A stretch of 64,000 nt of DNA from Sphingopyxis sp. QXT-31. Its GTDB lineage: Bacteria > Pseudomonadota > Alphaproteobacteria > Sphingomonadales > Sphingomonadaceae. This document shows, one piece after another, positions 34,066-43,399 of the stretch. The DNA lies in contig NZ_CP019449.1 in assembly GCF_001984035.1 (NCBI RefSeq), forward strand, positions 3,658,001-3,722,000. The letters are read 5' to 3'. A program made the translations under genes and the position numbers. Numbering within the stretch: the first letter of the stretch is position 1; each line of letters starts with the position of its first letter. A model generated the notes under the pieces. That model was not told the DNA's origin, searched no databases, and saw only the letters and a program-made list of their open reading frames with translations.

Positions 34066-35949
34066 ATGAGCGCAACTTACGAAGACGCCTATGCGAGCAG
34101 CCTCTCGGATCCCGACGCCTTCTGGCTGGAGGCGGCCGGGGCCGTCGACTGGATCGAGCGCCCGCAGTCCGGATGGACCGAGGGCCGGGGCTGGTTCGCC
34201 GACGGCACGCTCAACACCTGCTACAACGCGGTCGACCGCCATGTCGCCGCAGGGCGCGGGAAAGACATCGCGGTCATCTACGAAAGCCCGGTTACGGGCA
34301 CACGCCAGCAGATCGATTTCGACACACTTCTCGAACGGGTGTCGCTAACCGCCGGAATGCTGAAGAACCTCGGCATCGCCAAAGGCGACCGCGTCATCAT
34401 CTATATGCCGATGATCCCGGAGACGCTCTTCGCGATGCTCGCCTGCGCGCGCATCGGGGCGATCCATTCGGTCGTCTTCGGCGGCTTCGCCGCTCCGGAG
34501 CTCGCCAAGCGTATCGACGATGCGGCGCCGCGCGCCCTGCTGACCGCCTCGTGCGGGATCGAGGGCGGGCGGATTCTTCCTTACAAGCCGCTTGTCGACC
34601 ATGCGCTCGCATTGGCGTCGCACCGGATAGAGCATGTCGTGCTGTTGCAGCGTCCGCAATGCGTCGCGGAACTCGTCCCGGGACGCGACCATGACTGGAC
34701 CGAAAGCTATGAAACTGCCGGCCCTGCCGCCTGCGTCCCCGTCGCTGCGACCGACCCGCTCTATATCCTCTACACCTCGGGCACCACGGGGACGCCGAAG
34801 GGCGTCGTGCGCCAGAACGGCGGGCATGCGGTGGCGCTCGCGTGGAGCATGCGTCATATTTATGGAGCCCAGGCCGGCGAGACCTTCTGGGCGGCATCCG
34901 ACGTCGGGTGGGTCGTCGGGCACAGCTATATCGTCTACGGTCCGCTGATCGCGGGATGCACCACGCTGCTTTTCGAAGGCAAACCGGTGGGCACCCCCGA
35001 CGCCGGGACGTTCTGGCGCACGATCACCGCGCATCGGGTCGACATCTTCTTCACCGCACCGACTGCGATCCGCGCGATCCGCAAGGAGGATCCCGAGGGT
35101 CGCTTCATTCAGGACATCGGCACCGGGCGCCTGCGCGCGATGTTCCTCGCGGGCGAGCGTGCCGATCCCGACACGTTGCTCTGGGCGGAGCAGCAACTGG
35201 ACATTCCGGTGATCGACCATTGGTGGCAGACCGAACTCGGCTGGCCTGCGGTAGCAACCTGCCTCGGGCTCGGCGACAGACGGCGGCGCGCGGGCAGCGC
35301 GGGTTTTCCGGTTCCCGGATTCCGCTTCGCCGTACTGGACGACGACGGCGCGCCGGTCGCACCCGGGGCGAGCGGTCATATGGTCATCGGGACGCCACTG
35401 CCGCCCGGTTGCTATTCGTCGCTATGGAACAATGTCGAAGGCTACGGCCGTGCGTTCCAGAGCTTTGCCGGTCATTATGAAAGTGGCGATGCGGGCCATG
35501 TCGACGATGACGGGTTCGTCCACATCATGGGCCGCACCGACGACATCATCAACGTCGCAGGCCATCGCCTGTCCACAGGGCAGATCGAACAGATCATCGC
35601 CACCCACCCCGCCATTGCCGAATGCGCCGTTATCGGCGCCGACGACCAGCTCAAGGGCATGATCCCGCTCGCCTTTGCAGTGGTCAAGAGCGGTGTGAAC
35701 GCGGCGGAAGAATTGTCTGGCGAGATTATATCTCTGGTGCGGGAAGAGCTTGGACCCGTTGCCGCTTTAAAGCAGGTCGTCATCGTCAATGCTCTGCCCA
35801 AGACCCGCTCGGGCAAGATTTTGCGCGCCGCCATTCGCGGGCTGGCCAACGGAAGAGACGTCGGCACGCCGCCAACGATCGAAAACCCCGGGGCGCTGGC
35901 AGCAATTGCAGCTTCGTTGCAAGTTCGACTGAATCCCCACTCCACATAA
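34066..35949 (+). CDS. Acetyl/propionyl-CoA synthetase (PrpE-like)
   Basis: The 627-residue product is an AMP-forming acyl-CoA ligase. The P-loop is YTSGTTGTPKGVVR about residue 236, the adenylation core is DHWWQTELGWP about 385, and the C-terminal hinge and Lys motif is TRSGKILRA about 585. The N-terminal ACAS-type part (CYNAVDRH) and VFGGFAAPELAKRI place it with PrpE/AcsA-type enzymes for short acids. It probably activates the acid released by the cupin or by lipoyl turnover. Translation is probably coupled to the cupin. Confidence 0.88.
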   Translation: MSATYEDAYASSLSDPDAFWLEAAGAVDWIERPQSGWTEGRGWFADGTLNTCYNAVDRHVAAGRGKDIAVIYESPVTGTRQQIDFDTLLERVSLTAGMLKNLGIAKGDRVIIYMPMIPETLFAMLACARIGAIHSVVFGGFAAPELAKRIDDAAPRALLTASCGIEGGRILPYKPLVDHALALASHRIEHVVLLQRPQCVAELVPGRDHDWTESYETAGPAACVPVAATDPLYILYTSGTTGTPKGVVRQNGGHAVALAWSMRHIYGAQAGETFWAASDVGWVVGHSYIVYGPLIAGCTTLLFEGKPVGTPDAGTFWRTITAHRVDIFFTAPTAIRAIRKEDPEGRFIQDIGTGRLRAMFLAGERADPDTLLWAEQQLDIPVIDHWWQTELGWPAVATCLGLGDRRRRAGSAGFPVPGFRFAVLDDDGAPVAPGASGHMVIGTPLPPGCYSSLWNNVEGYGRAFQSFAGHYESGDAGHVDDDGFVHIMGRTDDIINVAGHRLSTGQIEQIIATHPAIAECAVIGADDQLKGMIPLAFAVVKSGVNAAEELSGEIISLVREELGPVAALKQVVIVNALPKTRSGKILRAAIRGLANGRDVGTPPTIENPGALAAIAASLQVRLNPHST

Positions 35950-36086
35950 TCGCCAATCGCCGCTTACGGCCAGACCGCTTTCGGCGCAGATATAAAAAGG
36001 CGGACGCTACCGCCGCTTTCGGCTAGGGCATGCGTTCTCATCCTGCATGTCCGGACGGGCGCATGGCCGATGGGAGGGGGAAGCCA

Positions 36087-37195
36087 GTGAAGAAGCTGGG
36101 GCGGCGGACGGTGCTGGTCGGATCCGCGGCGATGACGGTCGGCGGCGCAGCCTCTGCCCGCGCGCGGGCGAACCCGGCATGTCCCGACGCCGATTCGGCG
36201 TGGATTCCGTCGGAGGCGCTGGTCGGCGAACTGCCGCGCCTCATGCGCGTCGCCGGGGTGCCCGGCGTCGCCATCGCGGTGGTCGACCGCGGGCGGCTCG
36301 CCTGGAACCGGGGCTTCGGCGTAAAGAACATCCTCACCGGCGACCCGGTGCGCGAGGACACGCTGTTCGAGGCCGCGTCGATGACCAAGCCGGTCTTCGC
36401 CTATGCCGTGATGCGGCTGGCCGACGAGAAGCGCCTCGATCTCGACGCGCCGCTCGTCGCCTATCGCCGGCCCGACCATCTGGGCGACGATCCGAATCTG
36501 GAACGCATCACCGCGCGGCACGTGCTGGAACATTCGACCGGCTTGCCCAATTGGGCATCGGCGCCGCTCGTCACGAGCAGCGCGCCGGGATCGGGGTACA
36601 GCTATTCGGGCGAGGCCGTCGTCTGGCTTCAGCTGGTCGTCGAGACGATCATGGGCATGGGGCTCGGCGACGCGATGCGGACAAAATTTTTCGAGCCCGC
36701 GGGCATGTCCAGCAGCAGCTTCGGCTGGGACGAGGCGATCGCGGCGGCCGCGGTCTACGGTCATTCCGAGCCGCCCGAAGGCGAAGCGACGCTGCCGCCG
36801 CAGCCGACGCGTGAACTCGGCGACAAGCTGCTTGCGATCGCGGTGAAGCGGCGCAAGCCGATCGCGTCCTGGCCCTAGGCGGATTCGGTCGCGGCGATGT
36901 GCGAGATGGATCCGAAGGCGGTGCCGTCGACGCACGACCTGCTGGTCAATTCGGCGGGCGGCCTCCTCATGACCGCGTCCGACTATGCGCGCTTCATGGC
37001 GCTGATTATGGACCGGCGGGCCCGCTGTTTCAGCACAGCGGCAGCAATTACGGGATATTCAAGACGCTGGGCGTGGGCGACGCGCGCAACGGGCGCGCGA
37101 TCATCGTCTTCACCAACGCCGCGAACGGCAATGCGCTCGCCGCGCGCATCGTCCGCGAGGCGACCGGGATCGACCGTCTGAAAACTTTGATCTGA
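36087..37195 (+). pseudogene. Decayed serine hydrolase (beta-lactamase fold)
   Basis: The frame begins with a GTG at 36087 (ribosome site GGAGGGGG; twin-arginine-like signal KKLGRRTVLVGSA) and has the active-site SMTK near residue 95. An in-frame TAG at 36876 interrupts a normal family stretch (SWP-stop-ADSVAAM, where relatives have Tyr). After SDYARFMALIMDRR about 50-60 residues are missing, including the WGLGW region, and the reading frame shifts near 37015-37030. The C-terminal part (LFQHSGSNYGIFKTLG) continues in another frame to 37195. Two independent lesions make it non-functional. Confidence 0.85.
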
Positions 37196-37207
37196 TCGCG
37201 GCGCTGC

Positions 37208-39232
37208 TCAGCGATCGAGCAGCCGGAAGCGTACCGCCACGCCGCCGCCCGGCGCCATCGCGAGATCGAGGCTGTCGGCGCTTGTCACCACGCGCTTCGA
37301 AATCGCCAGCGCTCCGGGATTGGTGCGATAGTCGGCACCGGGACCGTCGGCGTAGATTTGCGCCTCGTATCGCCTGCCAGGCGCGAGGAAGTCGAGGCGC
37401 TGGCTGAGCCCCCGCGCTTCCTCGTCGCCGATCGCGCCGAGATACCAGTCGCCGCCGCCGCGCTCCTGCCGGGCGACGACGACATAGTCGCCGATCGCGC
37501 TCTGAAGCGTGCGCGACACCTCCCAGTCGGCGGGCACGTCGCGGATGAAGCGGAAGGCGTCGGGGCGGGCGGCGTAATTTTCGGGGAGGTCGGCGGCCAT
37601 CTGGATCGGCGAATAGACGACGACATATTCGGCGAGCTGCGTCGCGAGCGTCGATTGCACGCGGCGCGTCAGCTCCTTGCCGCTACGCGCGATGTCGAAG
37701 ATCCCCGGGGTGAAGTCCATCGGCCCCGCGAGCAGCCGGGTGAAGGGCAGGATCGTCATATGCTCGGGCGGGTTGGTCGGGTTGCCCCAGGCGTTGAACT
37801 CCTGCCCGCGCGCCCCCTCGCGGCTGACCCAGTTGGGCCAGGTCCGGCGCAGCCCGGTGTCCTTGACCGGCTCGTGCGTGTTGATCGCGATGCGAAGCTT
37901 CGCCGCACGCTTGACGACGTCGAGATGATGGTCGACCGCATATTGGCCCGCGAACCACTGCAGCCCGCCGTCGCGATCGGCGATCGTGCCGCTGTGGCGG
38001 ACATAGCCGGTCTTGATCAGCGACACGCCATTGTCGGCGTAGAGCTTCAAGCCGGCATCGAGCTGGCGCGCATAATTTTCGATCGCGCCGCCGGTCTCGT
38101 GATGCCCGATCAGCTTCACCCCTTTCGCCCTGCCGTAGCGCGCGATCTCGGGAAGGTCGAAATCGGGATAAGCGGTGGTGAAGCTGAACTTGTCGCCATT
38201 GGCGATCCAGTCGCCGTCCCAGCCTTTGTTCCAGCCTTCGACGAGGACGCCGTCGAAGCCGTTCGCGGCGGCGAAGTCGATGTAGCGCTTGACGTTGGCG
38301 GTGTTGGCGCCGTGCGTGGGCCCGCTGCCCCAGGTCGACTTCTCGAGGTGCATTTCCCACCACACGCCGACATATTTGCCCGGTTTGAACCATTTTGCGA
38401 TGCCGGGAAGCCGGCTCGGCTCGTTGAGGTTGAGCGTGATGCGGCTGTCGGCGAGCGCACCCGGCGTCTCGCCGACGAGCACGGTGCGCCACGGCGTCGT
38501 GAACGGCCCGGTCTTTTTCGCGAGCACCCCGTCGGGCCAGGGCATCAGCCACGCGCTGTAGGTGCCCGCGCCATTGCCCTGGAGCAGCATCGACGGGAAA
38601 TCGACGAGCGCGGCCTCGTGGAAGCTCAGATAAAGGCCGTTGTCGCCCTTCAGTGTCAGCGGGGTCTCGGCGAGGGTGATGCGGCGCGCGTCGGTCTGCT
38701 TGTAGAGATATTCGTCGCGTTCCTGTCCCAGCCCCTCGTACCACCAGGCCTGATAGGCGCCGACGGTGCGAAACTGGGTGCGGTCGGCGGTCACCGCGAC
38801 CGCCTGCCCCGCGGGGATGCCGGCATAATCGTAGCGAAAGCCGAGGCCGTCGTCGAAGAGGCGGAAGGTGACCCCGACCGACCGGTTGAGCGGCGTGTCG
38901 CCCGCGAGCTTGACCGAAAGCTCGCTGTGATTGTCGCGGATCAGGCGCTCTTCGCCCCACGGCTGTTCCCAGCTCGTGTCCGACGCCGAGCGCCTGGCGT
39001 CGCCGAGCGCGGTGAAGCGCGGATCGTTTTCGCCCGCGAAGCTCAGCCCCAGCCGCGACGGCGCGATCACCGTCACGTCGCCGCGCCGCACCTCGTAACG
39101 CGCGTCGCCGCCCTCGACCGCAATGCAGAGCTCGAGCACTTTGCCGGGCGACGCGATGCATTCGCGCGCCGTCGCGGGCGACGCGAGCGCCAGCAGCGAC
39201 AGGCCGGAGAACAGGGCAAGCTTGCGGATCAT
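37208..39232 (-). CDS. GH97 family alpha-glucosidase
   Basis: The 674-residue product has a signal peptide (LSLLALASPATA) and the three parts of GH97: an N-terminal beta-sandwich, a TIM barrel and a C-terminal sheet. Key motifs are LIGHHETGG near residue 375, INTHEPVKDTG near 455 and REGARGQEFNAW near 475, matching the glutamates of the inverting SusB-type enzymes. The retaining type has an Asp nucleophile here instead. It likely hydrolyses alpha-1,4 or alpha-1,6 glucosides in the periplasm. Last gene of an operon with the TBDR and halogenases. Confidence 0.92.
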   Translation of the reverse strand: MIRKLALFSGLSLLALASPATARECIASPGKVLELCIAVEGGDARYEVRRGDVTVIAPSRLGLSFAGENDPRFTALGDARRSASDTSWEQPWGEERLIRDNHSELSVKLAGDTPLNRSVGVTFRLFDDGLGFRYDYAGIPAGQAVAVTADRTQFRTVGAYQAWWYEGLGQERDEYLYKQTDARRITLAETPLTLKGDNGLYLSFHEAALVDFPSMLLQGNGAGTYSAWLMPWPDGVLAKKTGPFTTPWRTVLVGETPGALADSRITLNLNEPSRLPGIAKWFKPGKYVGVWWEMHLEKSTWGSGPTHGANTANVKRYIDFAAANGFDGVLVEGWNKGWDGDWIANGDKFSFTTAYPDFDLPEIARYGRAKGVKLIGHHETGGAIENYARQLDAGLKLYADNGVSLIKTGYVRHSGTIADRDGGLQWFAGQYAVDHHLDVVKRAAKLRIAINTHEPVKDTGLRRTWPNWVSREGARGQEFNAWGNPTNPPEHMTILPFTRLLAGPMDFTPGIFDIARSGKELTRRVQSTLATQLAEYVVVYSPIQMAADLPENYAARPDAFRFIRDVPADWEVSRTLQSAIGDYVVVARQERGGGDWYLGAIGDEEARGLSQRLDFLAPGRRYEAQIYADGPGADYRTNPGALAISKRVVTSADSLDLAMAPGGGVAVRFRLLDR

Positions 39233-39257
39233 ATGTTCGTCTCTTTCGGGCGAGGGG

Positions 39258-40304
39258 TCATTTGTCGAAGGCGGCGCGCAACCGGCGGCGCAGCGCGGCG
39301 CGCTCGGTGGCGGACATCGGGCCGAGCACGCCGCGCAGCGCTTCGGGGATATGCGCCACGGCGGCCGCGGGGTCGCCGAACACATGGCTCTCGAACATCG
39401 CCTGCCAATAGGCGCGCTCGCCGGCCGGCAGGTCGCGCAGCGCGAGCAGCGCGGCGAGGAAGATGTCGTGCGGGTTTTCGACGCCCGCGCCCGCGCCGCC
39501 CCACCAATAATTGACCATCGCATTATAGGGGTGGAGCGAGGTCACATGGTGCCACCAATAGCGCGGGATGAAGATCGCATCGCCGGGCTCGATCATCGCG
39601 ACGCGCGCCTCGGCCATCGCCTCGCGAAAGCGCGGGAAGCGGTCGTAGTCGGGACTTTCCGGGTCGACGAGCGACAGCGGCGGCGGATTGTCGAGCGGGC
39701 CGATGTAGAGGTTCGCCACCTGCTCGGGCGGGAAGAGCAGGAAGCGCCGCCGCCCCGCGATCACGCAGGCGAGATTATGGTCGCGGTCGTTGTGCGTCTG
39801 CGTCTTCACCGCGCCGCCGAGCCACAGCTTCGGCCCCGTATCGGCGGGGAGCAAAGGCATCGGGTTCTGGCCCGTGAAATCGGGCAGCGCCTCGGCGAGC
39901 GGCAGCATCTGGATAGCCACCGTCGGGGCGTTCGCCTGGCCCATCAGCGCCTCGATCCGCGTCAGCGTGTCGCGCAGCGGCGCGTGGCGCTTGGTGAAGC
40001 TGAACTCACGGATGTCGGCGCGATAGGCGAAGCGCCCCGCGGCGCGCGCGGGCGCCTCCATCACGGGCACCGGCACCCTGCGGTCGAGCCCCGCCAGATA
40101 GGCGTTGAGGCGGCCGGGCGAATGGCGCCCGGCCGCCAGCGCGACCCAGTCGTCGAACAGACCCTTGACGACGACAGGCTTTCCGGCCGCGACCAGCGCG
40201 GCGAAATCGGCGGGCGCCGGCGCGCTGCGCGCGGCGATGCGCGGCAGCGCGTCGAGCGGCGACGGCGCGGCAGCGGGCGGATCGAGGCGCGCGGGCTCGG
40301 CCAT
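39258..40304 (-). CDS. JmjC/cupin-like domain protein
   Basis: The 348-residue product is of the cupin_8 (FIH/JmjC-like) type, with a probable Fe(II)/2-oxoglutarate facial triad: HNDRDHN near residue 178 and RYWWHHVTS near 265. Family stretches GKPVVVKGLFDDW and RRRFLLFPPEQ are also present. In sphingomonads and Caulobacter such genes occur with flavin halogenases and TBDRs, but the substrate is not known. It starts at 40304, sharing one base with the preceding stop, 25 bases before the GH97 start. Confidence 0.82.
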   Translation of the reverse strand: MAEPARLDPPAAAPSPLDALPRIAARSAPAPADFAALVAAGKPVVVKGLFDDWVALAAGRHSPGRLNAYLAGLDRRVPVPVMEAPARAAGRFAYRADIREFSFTKRHAPLRDTLTRIEALMGQANAPTVAIQMLPLAEALPDFTGQNPMPLLPADTGPKLWLGGAVKTQTHNDRDHNLACVIAGRRRFLLFPPEQVANLYIGPLDNPPPLSLVDPESPDYDRFPRFREAMAEARVAMIEPGDAIFIPRYWWHHVTSLHPYNAMVNYWWGGAGAGVENPHDIFLAALLALRDLPAGERAYWQAMFESHVFGDPAAAVAHIPEALRGVLGPMSATERAALRRRLRAAFDK

Positions 40305-41779
40305 CACGCGCGCTGCATGATGCGCGCGAGCGCGGCGTCGTGCGTCGGCTGGCGCAGCACCTGTTCGCGTACGGTGCCGAGCATCTTGCGCAGATGCGCC
40401 TTCACCGTATCGGGCGGGGTGCGGTCGACCGACGGCCGCCAGCCCTCGGGCAGGATGCCGTGGCCGGTGAGCAGCGCGCGCCAGCTGTCGGGGGGCAGGC
40501 TCTCGTCCTCGTGCGGCGCAAGCTCGCCGCGCGCGCGGAAGAAAGCGAGCAAATGCTCGAGCTCGGCCGAGCGCGGGACGGCGCGCGCGGCGTCCCAATA
40601 GCGCCCGCTGTAGGTCTGCAAGGCGAAATGCGCGGTCTGGAAGTCGGCCACGCGGTCGAAATGCGAGCGCATGAGCCGGTTATATTCGGCGCGCCGCACG
40701 TCGCAGGCAGCCGCGCCCGGATAGGCCGCAATCAGATGGACGATACCGAGCTGCAACGCGTGCATTGGCAGGCCGTGGAGCTGGTCGAAGGCAGCGGCGG
40801 CTTCGCCTAGCGCGACGACATTCTGCGCCCAGGGCGCGGCCGCCATACCCGTCGCCAGCGGGCGGATCGCGACGCTTTCGAGCGGCAGCCCGCTGGCGGC
40901 TTGTGCGGCGGCCAGCGCGTCGTCGTCGTTCGTGACGGCGCTCGAAAAGATATGCGTGACATGGGTGTGCGCCATGGCGGGGTAGAGCGCGGTCCAGCCG
41001 TCGGCGCTCGCGCGGACCTCCGAATAGACAGGCAGCGCGGCGAAGCGCGGGGCGCGAGCGACGAGCAGGCGATCGCCGGGCAGCGGTGTCGGGTCGAACG
41101 CGGCGCCCGGCGTCCTGCGCAGCAGCTGCCCTTCGCGCGTGACATCGACGAACAGTCCGGCCTCGATACGCGGCCCGCCGTCGAGCAATAACGCGGTGAT
41201 GCCATCCTCGCCGTGCGCGACGTCGATGCTAGTCGCCTCGACGATCTCGACCCCCAGATGCAGGGCGATCGCGCGCAGGCTCTTCGCATAGGCGGCGGCG
41301 GGGAGGTGGTAGCCGTAGTCGGCGCGCGCGTAGCGCTCGCTCTCGTCGTCGGGAAAGAAGAGACGGCCCTGATGCGCCGCGCTTGCGGTCAGCGAAAAAT
41401 CGTCGAGCCCGACGCCGAGCCCGTGGCGGCGCGCCTTGACCCAGTGCGGGAAGAAGTCGCCGCCGTCGATCGCACTGCCGAAGCCGCCATAGCTGTGGAG
41501 GAAGGAAGCACGCCCGGCGCCGCTCCGCTCGGTGAAATTCTGGCCGAGGGTGAAGGCGCCGCCCGTCGTACGCAGCAGCGCCGCCTCGTCGATGCCGATC
41601 TGGTTGTGCAGCGCCTCGATCGCCGGCAGCGTCGCATGGAGGTCGGCGGGTCCCGCCTCGCCCGGCAGCGCGACCGCGGTGACCGCCACCCCAGCGGGCG
41701 CGAGCGCGCGGCGCAGCGCCGCCGCCGCGAGCCACAGCGGCGCGTCGCGGCCGAGGAGCGCGATGTGCAGCGCGCTCAT
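40304..41779 (-). CDS. Flavin halogenase-like protein lacking catalytic residues
   Basis: The 491-residue product aligns with its neighbour (for example GIDEAALLRTTGGAF against GIDEAEFMRETMGSF) but the functional sites are degraded. The FAD motif GGGTAGW is replaced by GRDAPLW, the catalytic Lys is replaced by Thr in GAFTLGQNF, the WxWxIP motif is GWTALYP, and the halogenase Glu is lost. The frame is intact and overlaps both neighbours, so it is expressed and probably has a binding or structural role. Start at 41779 inside the upstream stop (ATGA). Confidence 0.85.
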   Translation of the reverse strand: MSALHIALLGRDAPLWLAAAALRRALAPAGVAVTAVALPGEAGPADLHATLPAIEALHNQIGIDEAALLRTTGGAFTLGQNFTERSGAGRASFLHSYGGFGSAIDGGDFFPHWVKARRHGLGVGLDDFSLTASAAHQGRLFFPDDESERYARADYGYHLPAAAYAKSLRAIALHLGVEIVEATSIDVAHGEDGITALLLDGGPRIEAGLFVDVTREGQLLRRTPGAAFDPTPLPGDRLLVARAPRFAALPVYSEVRASADGWTALYPAMAHTHVTHIFSSAVTNDDDALAAAQAASGLPLESVAIRPLATGMAAAPWAQNVVALGEAAAAFDQLHGLPMHALQLGIVHLIAAYPGAAACDVRRAEYNRLMRSHFDRVADFQTAHFALQTYSGRYWDAARAVPRSAELEHLLAFFRARGELAPHEDESLPPDSWRALLTGHGILPEGWRPSVDRTPPDTVKAHLRKMLGTVREQVLRQPTHDAALARIMQRA

Positions 41780-43326
41780 GCCGCGCTCGCGGTGGCGCCG
41801 GGCGCCGCGATCCCCGCCGCGGCGCAATAGCCGGCGATGAACTCGGCGTGCGGCGTCATGTCGGCGGCGTTGACCGCGATCCGCTCCGCCAGATCGTCGA
41901 GCCGCGCCTGCAATTCGGTATCGGGCTGGCGGTGCGTCAGCAGGTTGGTGGCCGACGGCAGCACACCTTGGCCTTCGAGCACCGAAAGCCAGCTGTCGCG
42001 CGAGAAGAGGCCGAGCTTATAGTCGGGCGCGATCGCGCTTTCGCGGAACAGCGCGATCTTGTGCGCGAGGCTGTCGGGGAGCGCCATATGGCGGACATGG
42101 TCCCAGAGCGGTTCGCCCGCGCGCGCATTGGCGGTGTAGTGGAGCACGAGGAAGTCGCGCGTGCGGTCGTAGTGGATTTCGAACAGGCGGTTGAACTCGG
42201 CGACGAGCCGCGGGTCGACCTTCTCGCCGCGCCGCGGCATCAGCGCGGCGAGGTCGGTCGTCGCGGCCTGGATCAGAAAGATGCTCGTCGATTCGAGCGG
42301 TTCGAGAAAACCGCTCGAAAGCCCGATCGCGACGACATTGCCCGCCCAGCCGCTGGCGCGCCGCCCCGCCTGGAAACGCAGCAGCCGCGGCTCGTCCATC
42401 GCCTCGCCGTCGATCGCGCCGAGCAAGGTTTCGCGCGCTTCCTCTTCGCCGCAGAAATGGCTCGAAAAGACATAGCCGTTGCCGGCGCGATGCTGGAGCG
42501 GGATGCGCCAGGTCCAGCCGCCTTTTTGCGCTGTGGCGCGCGTATAGGGGGTGAGCGGCGCGACCCCGGTGCAGGGCAGCGCAAGTGCGCGGTCGCACGG
42601 CAGCCATTCGCTCCAGTCGATCCACGGCACGCCCATCGTCTGCCCCAGCAGCAGTGAGCGGAAACCCGAGCAGTCGACGAACAGGTCGCCCGCAACCACC
42701 GCACCCGATTCGAGCGTCACGCTGGCGACATCGCCGTTTTCGGGGTCGCGCGCGACATCGACGACCTTGCCCTCTATCCGCCGGATCCCGCGCGCGGTCG
42801 CCCATTGGCGCAGGAAACGCGCATAGAGCCCGGCATCGAAATGATAGGCATAGGCATAGGTCGAGCGGATCGACTTCGGATCTTCGTTCGGATGCTCGAA
42901 GCCGTTGGCGCGCGCCGCGGCGACCGCGAAGCTGTAATCCTGGAGCGAGCGCGTGTCGGTCCCGGCGAGCCGCGCGCGCGCCCAGGCGTGCTGGAAATCG
43001 CTGCCCGCCCAGCGGTCGCCGAAGGTGCCGAAGGGGTGGATATAGCGCGCGCCATGCGCCTTCCAGCCGACGAACTCGATGCCCAGCTTGAAGCTGCCCA
43101 TCGTCTCGCGCATGAACTCGGCCTCGTCGATGCCGAGCATGTCGTTGAAGGTCTTGATATGCGGCAGCGTCGCCTCGCCGACGCCGACGGTGCCGATCTC
43201 GTCGCTCTCGACCAGCGTGATGTCGTAATCGGCGGCGGGCAGCAGGCGCGAGAGGCCCGCGGCGCACATCCACCCCGCGGTGCCGCCGCCGAGGATCACG
43301 ATCCGATAGACTTGCTCCGCCGTCAT
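41776..43326 (-). CDS. Flavin-dependent halogenase (tryptophan halogenase family)
   Basis: The 516-residue product has the FAD motif GGGTAGW (residues 13-19), GVGEATLP (48-55), the catalytic Lys80 in GSFKLGIEF, WTWRIPL (271-277), which fits the WxWxIP signature, and Glu345 in FLEPLESTSI. These match the active lysine and glutamate of PrnA-type enzymes. Members of this clade in Caulobacterales and sphingomonads halogenate indole-like compounds in vitro but their true substrates are unknown. A flavin reductase partner is not in the window. Gene lies 73 bases after the TBDR. Confidence 0.93.
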   Translation of the reverse strand: MTAEQVYRIVILGGGTAGWMCAAGLSRLLPAADYDITLVESDEIGTVGVGEATLPHIKTFNDMLGIDEAEFMRETMGSFKLGIEFVGWKAHGARYIHPFGTFGDRWAGSDFQHAWARARLAGTDTRSLQDYSFAVAAARANGFEHPNEDPKSIRSTYAYAYHFDAGLYARFLRQWATARGIRRIEGKVVDVARDPENGDVASVTLESGAVVAGDLFVDCSGFRSLLLGQTMGVPWIDWSEWLPCDRALALPCTGVAPLTPYTRATAQKGGWTWRIPLQHRAGNGYVFSSHFCGEEEARETLLGAIDGEAMDEPRLLRFQAGRRASGWAGNVVAIGLSSGFLEPLESTSIFLIQAATTDLAALMPRRGEKVDPRLVAEFNRLFEIHYDRTRDFLVLHYTANARAGEPLWDHVRHMALPDSLAHKIALFRESAIAPDYKLGLFSRDSWLSVLEGQGVLPSATNLLTHRQPDTELQARLDDLAERIAVNAADMTPHAEFIAGYCAAAGIAAPGATASAA

Positions 43327-43399
43327 GCCCGTTCCGTCACTCCCGCCTTAAAACGAAGACGCGGCCGCCATGTTAGCGCGGCCGCGTCCCAGTGGAGGA

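Noticed and set aside
35990..36020. Small GGCGG/CCGCC stem after the acyl-CoA synthetase as a terminator.
   Set aside because: Only five base pairs and no T-run.
26167..36086. E2 acyltransferase or E3 dehydrogenase in the catabolic cluster.
   Set aside because: No HxxxDG acyltransferase motif and no E3 redox-disulfide motif was found on either strand.
26093..37207. Attachment-site repeat of the tRNA-Cys 3' end and an integrase.
   Set aside because: No repeat of the 3' end and no integrase gene was seen, so an island is only suspected.
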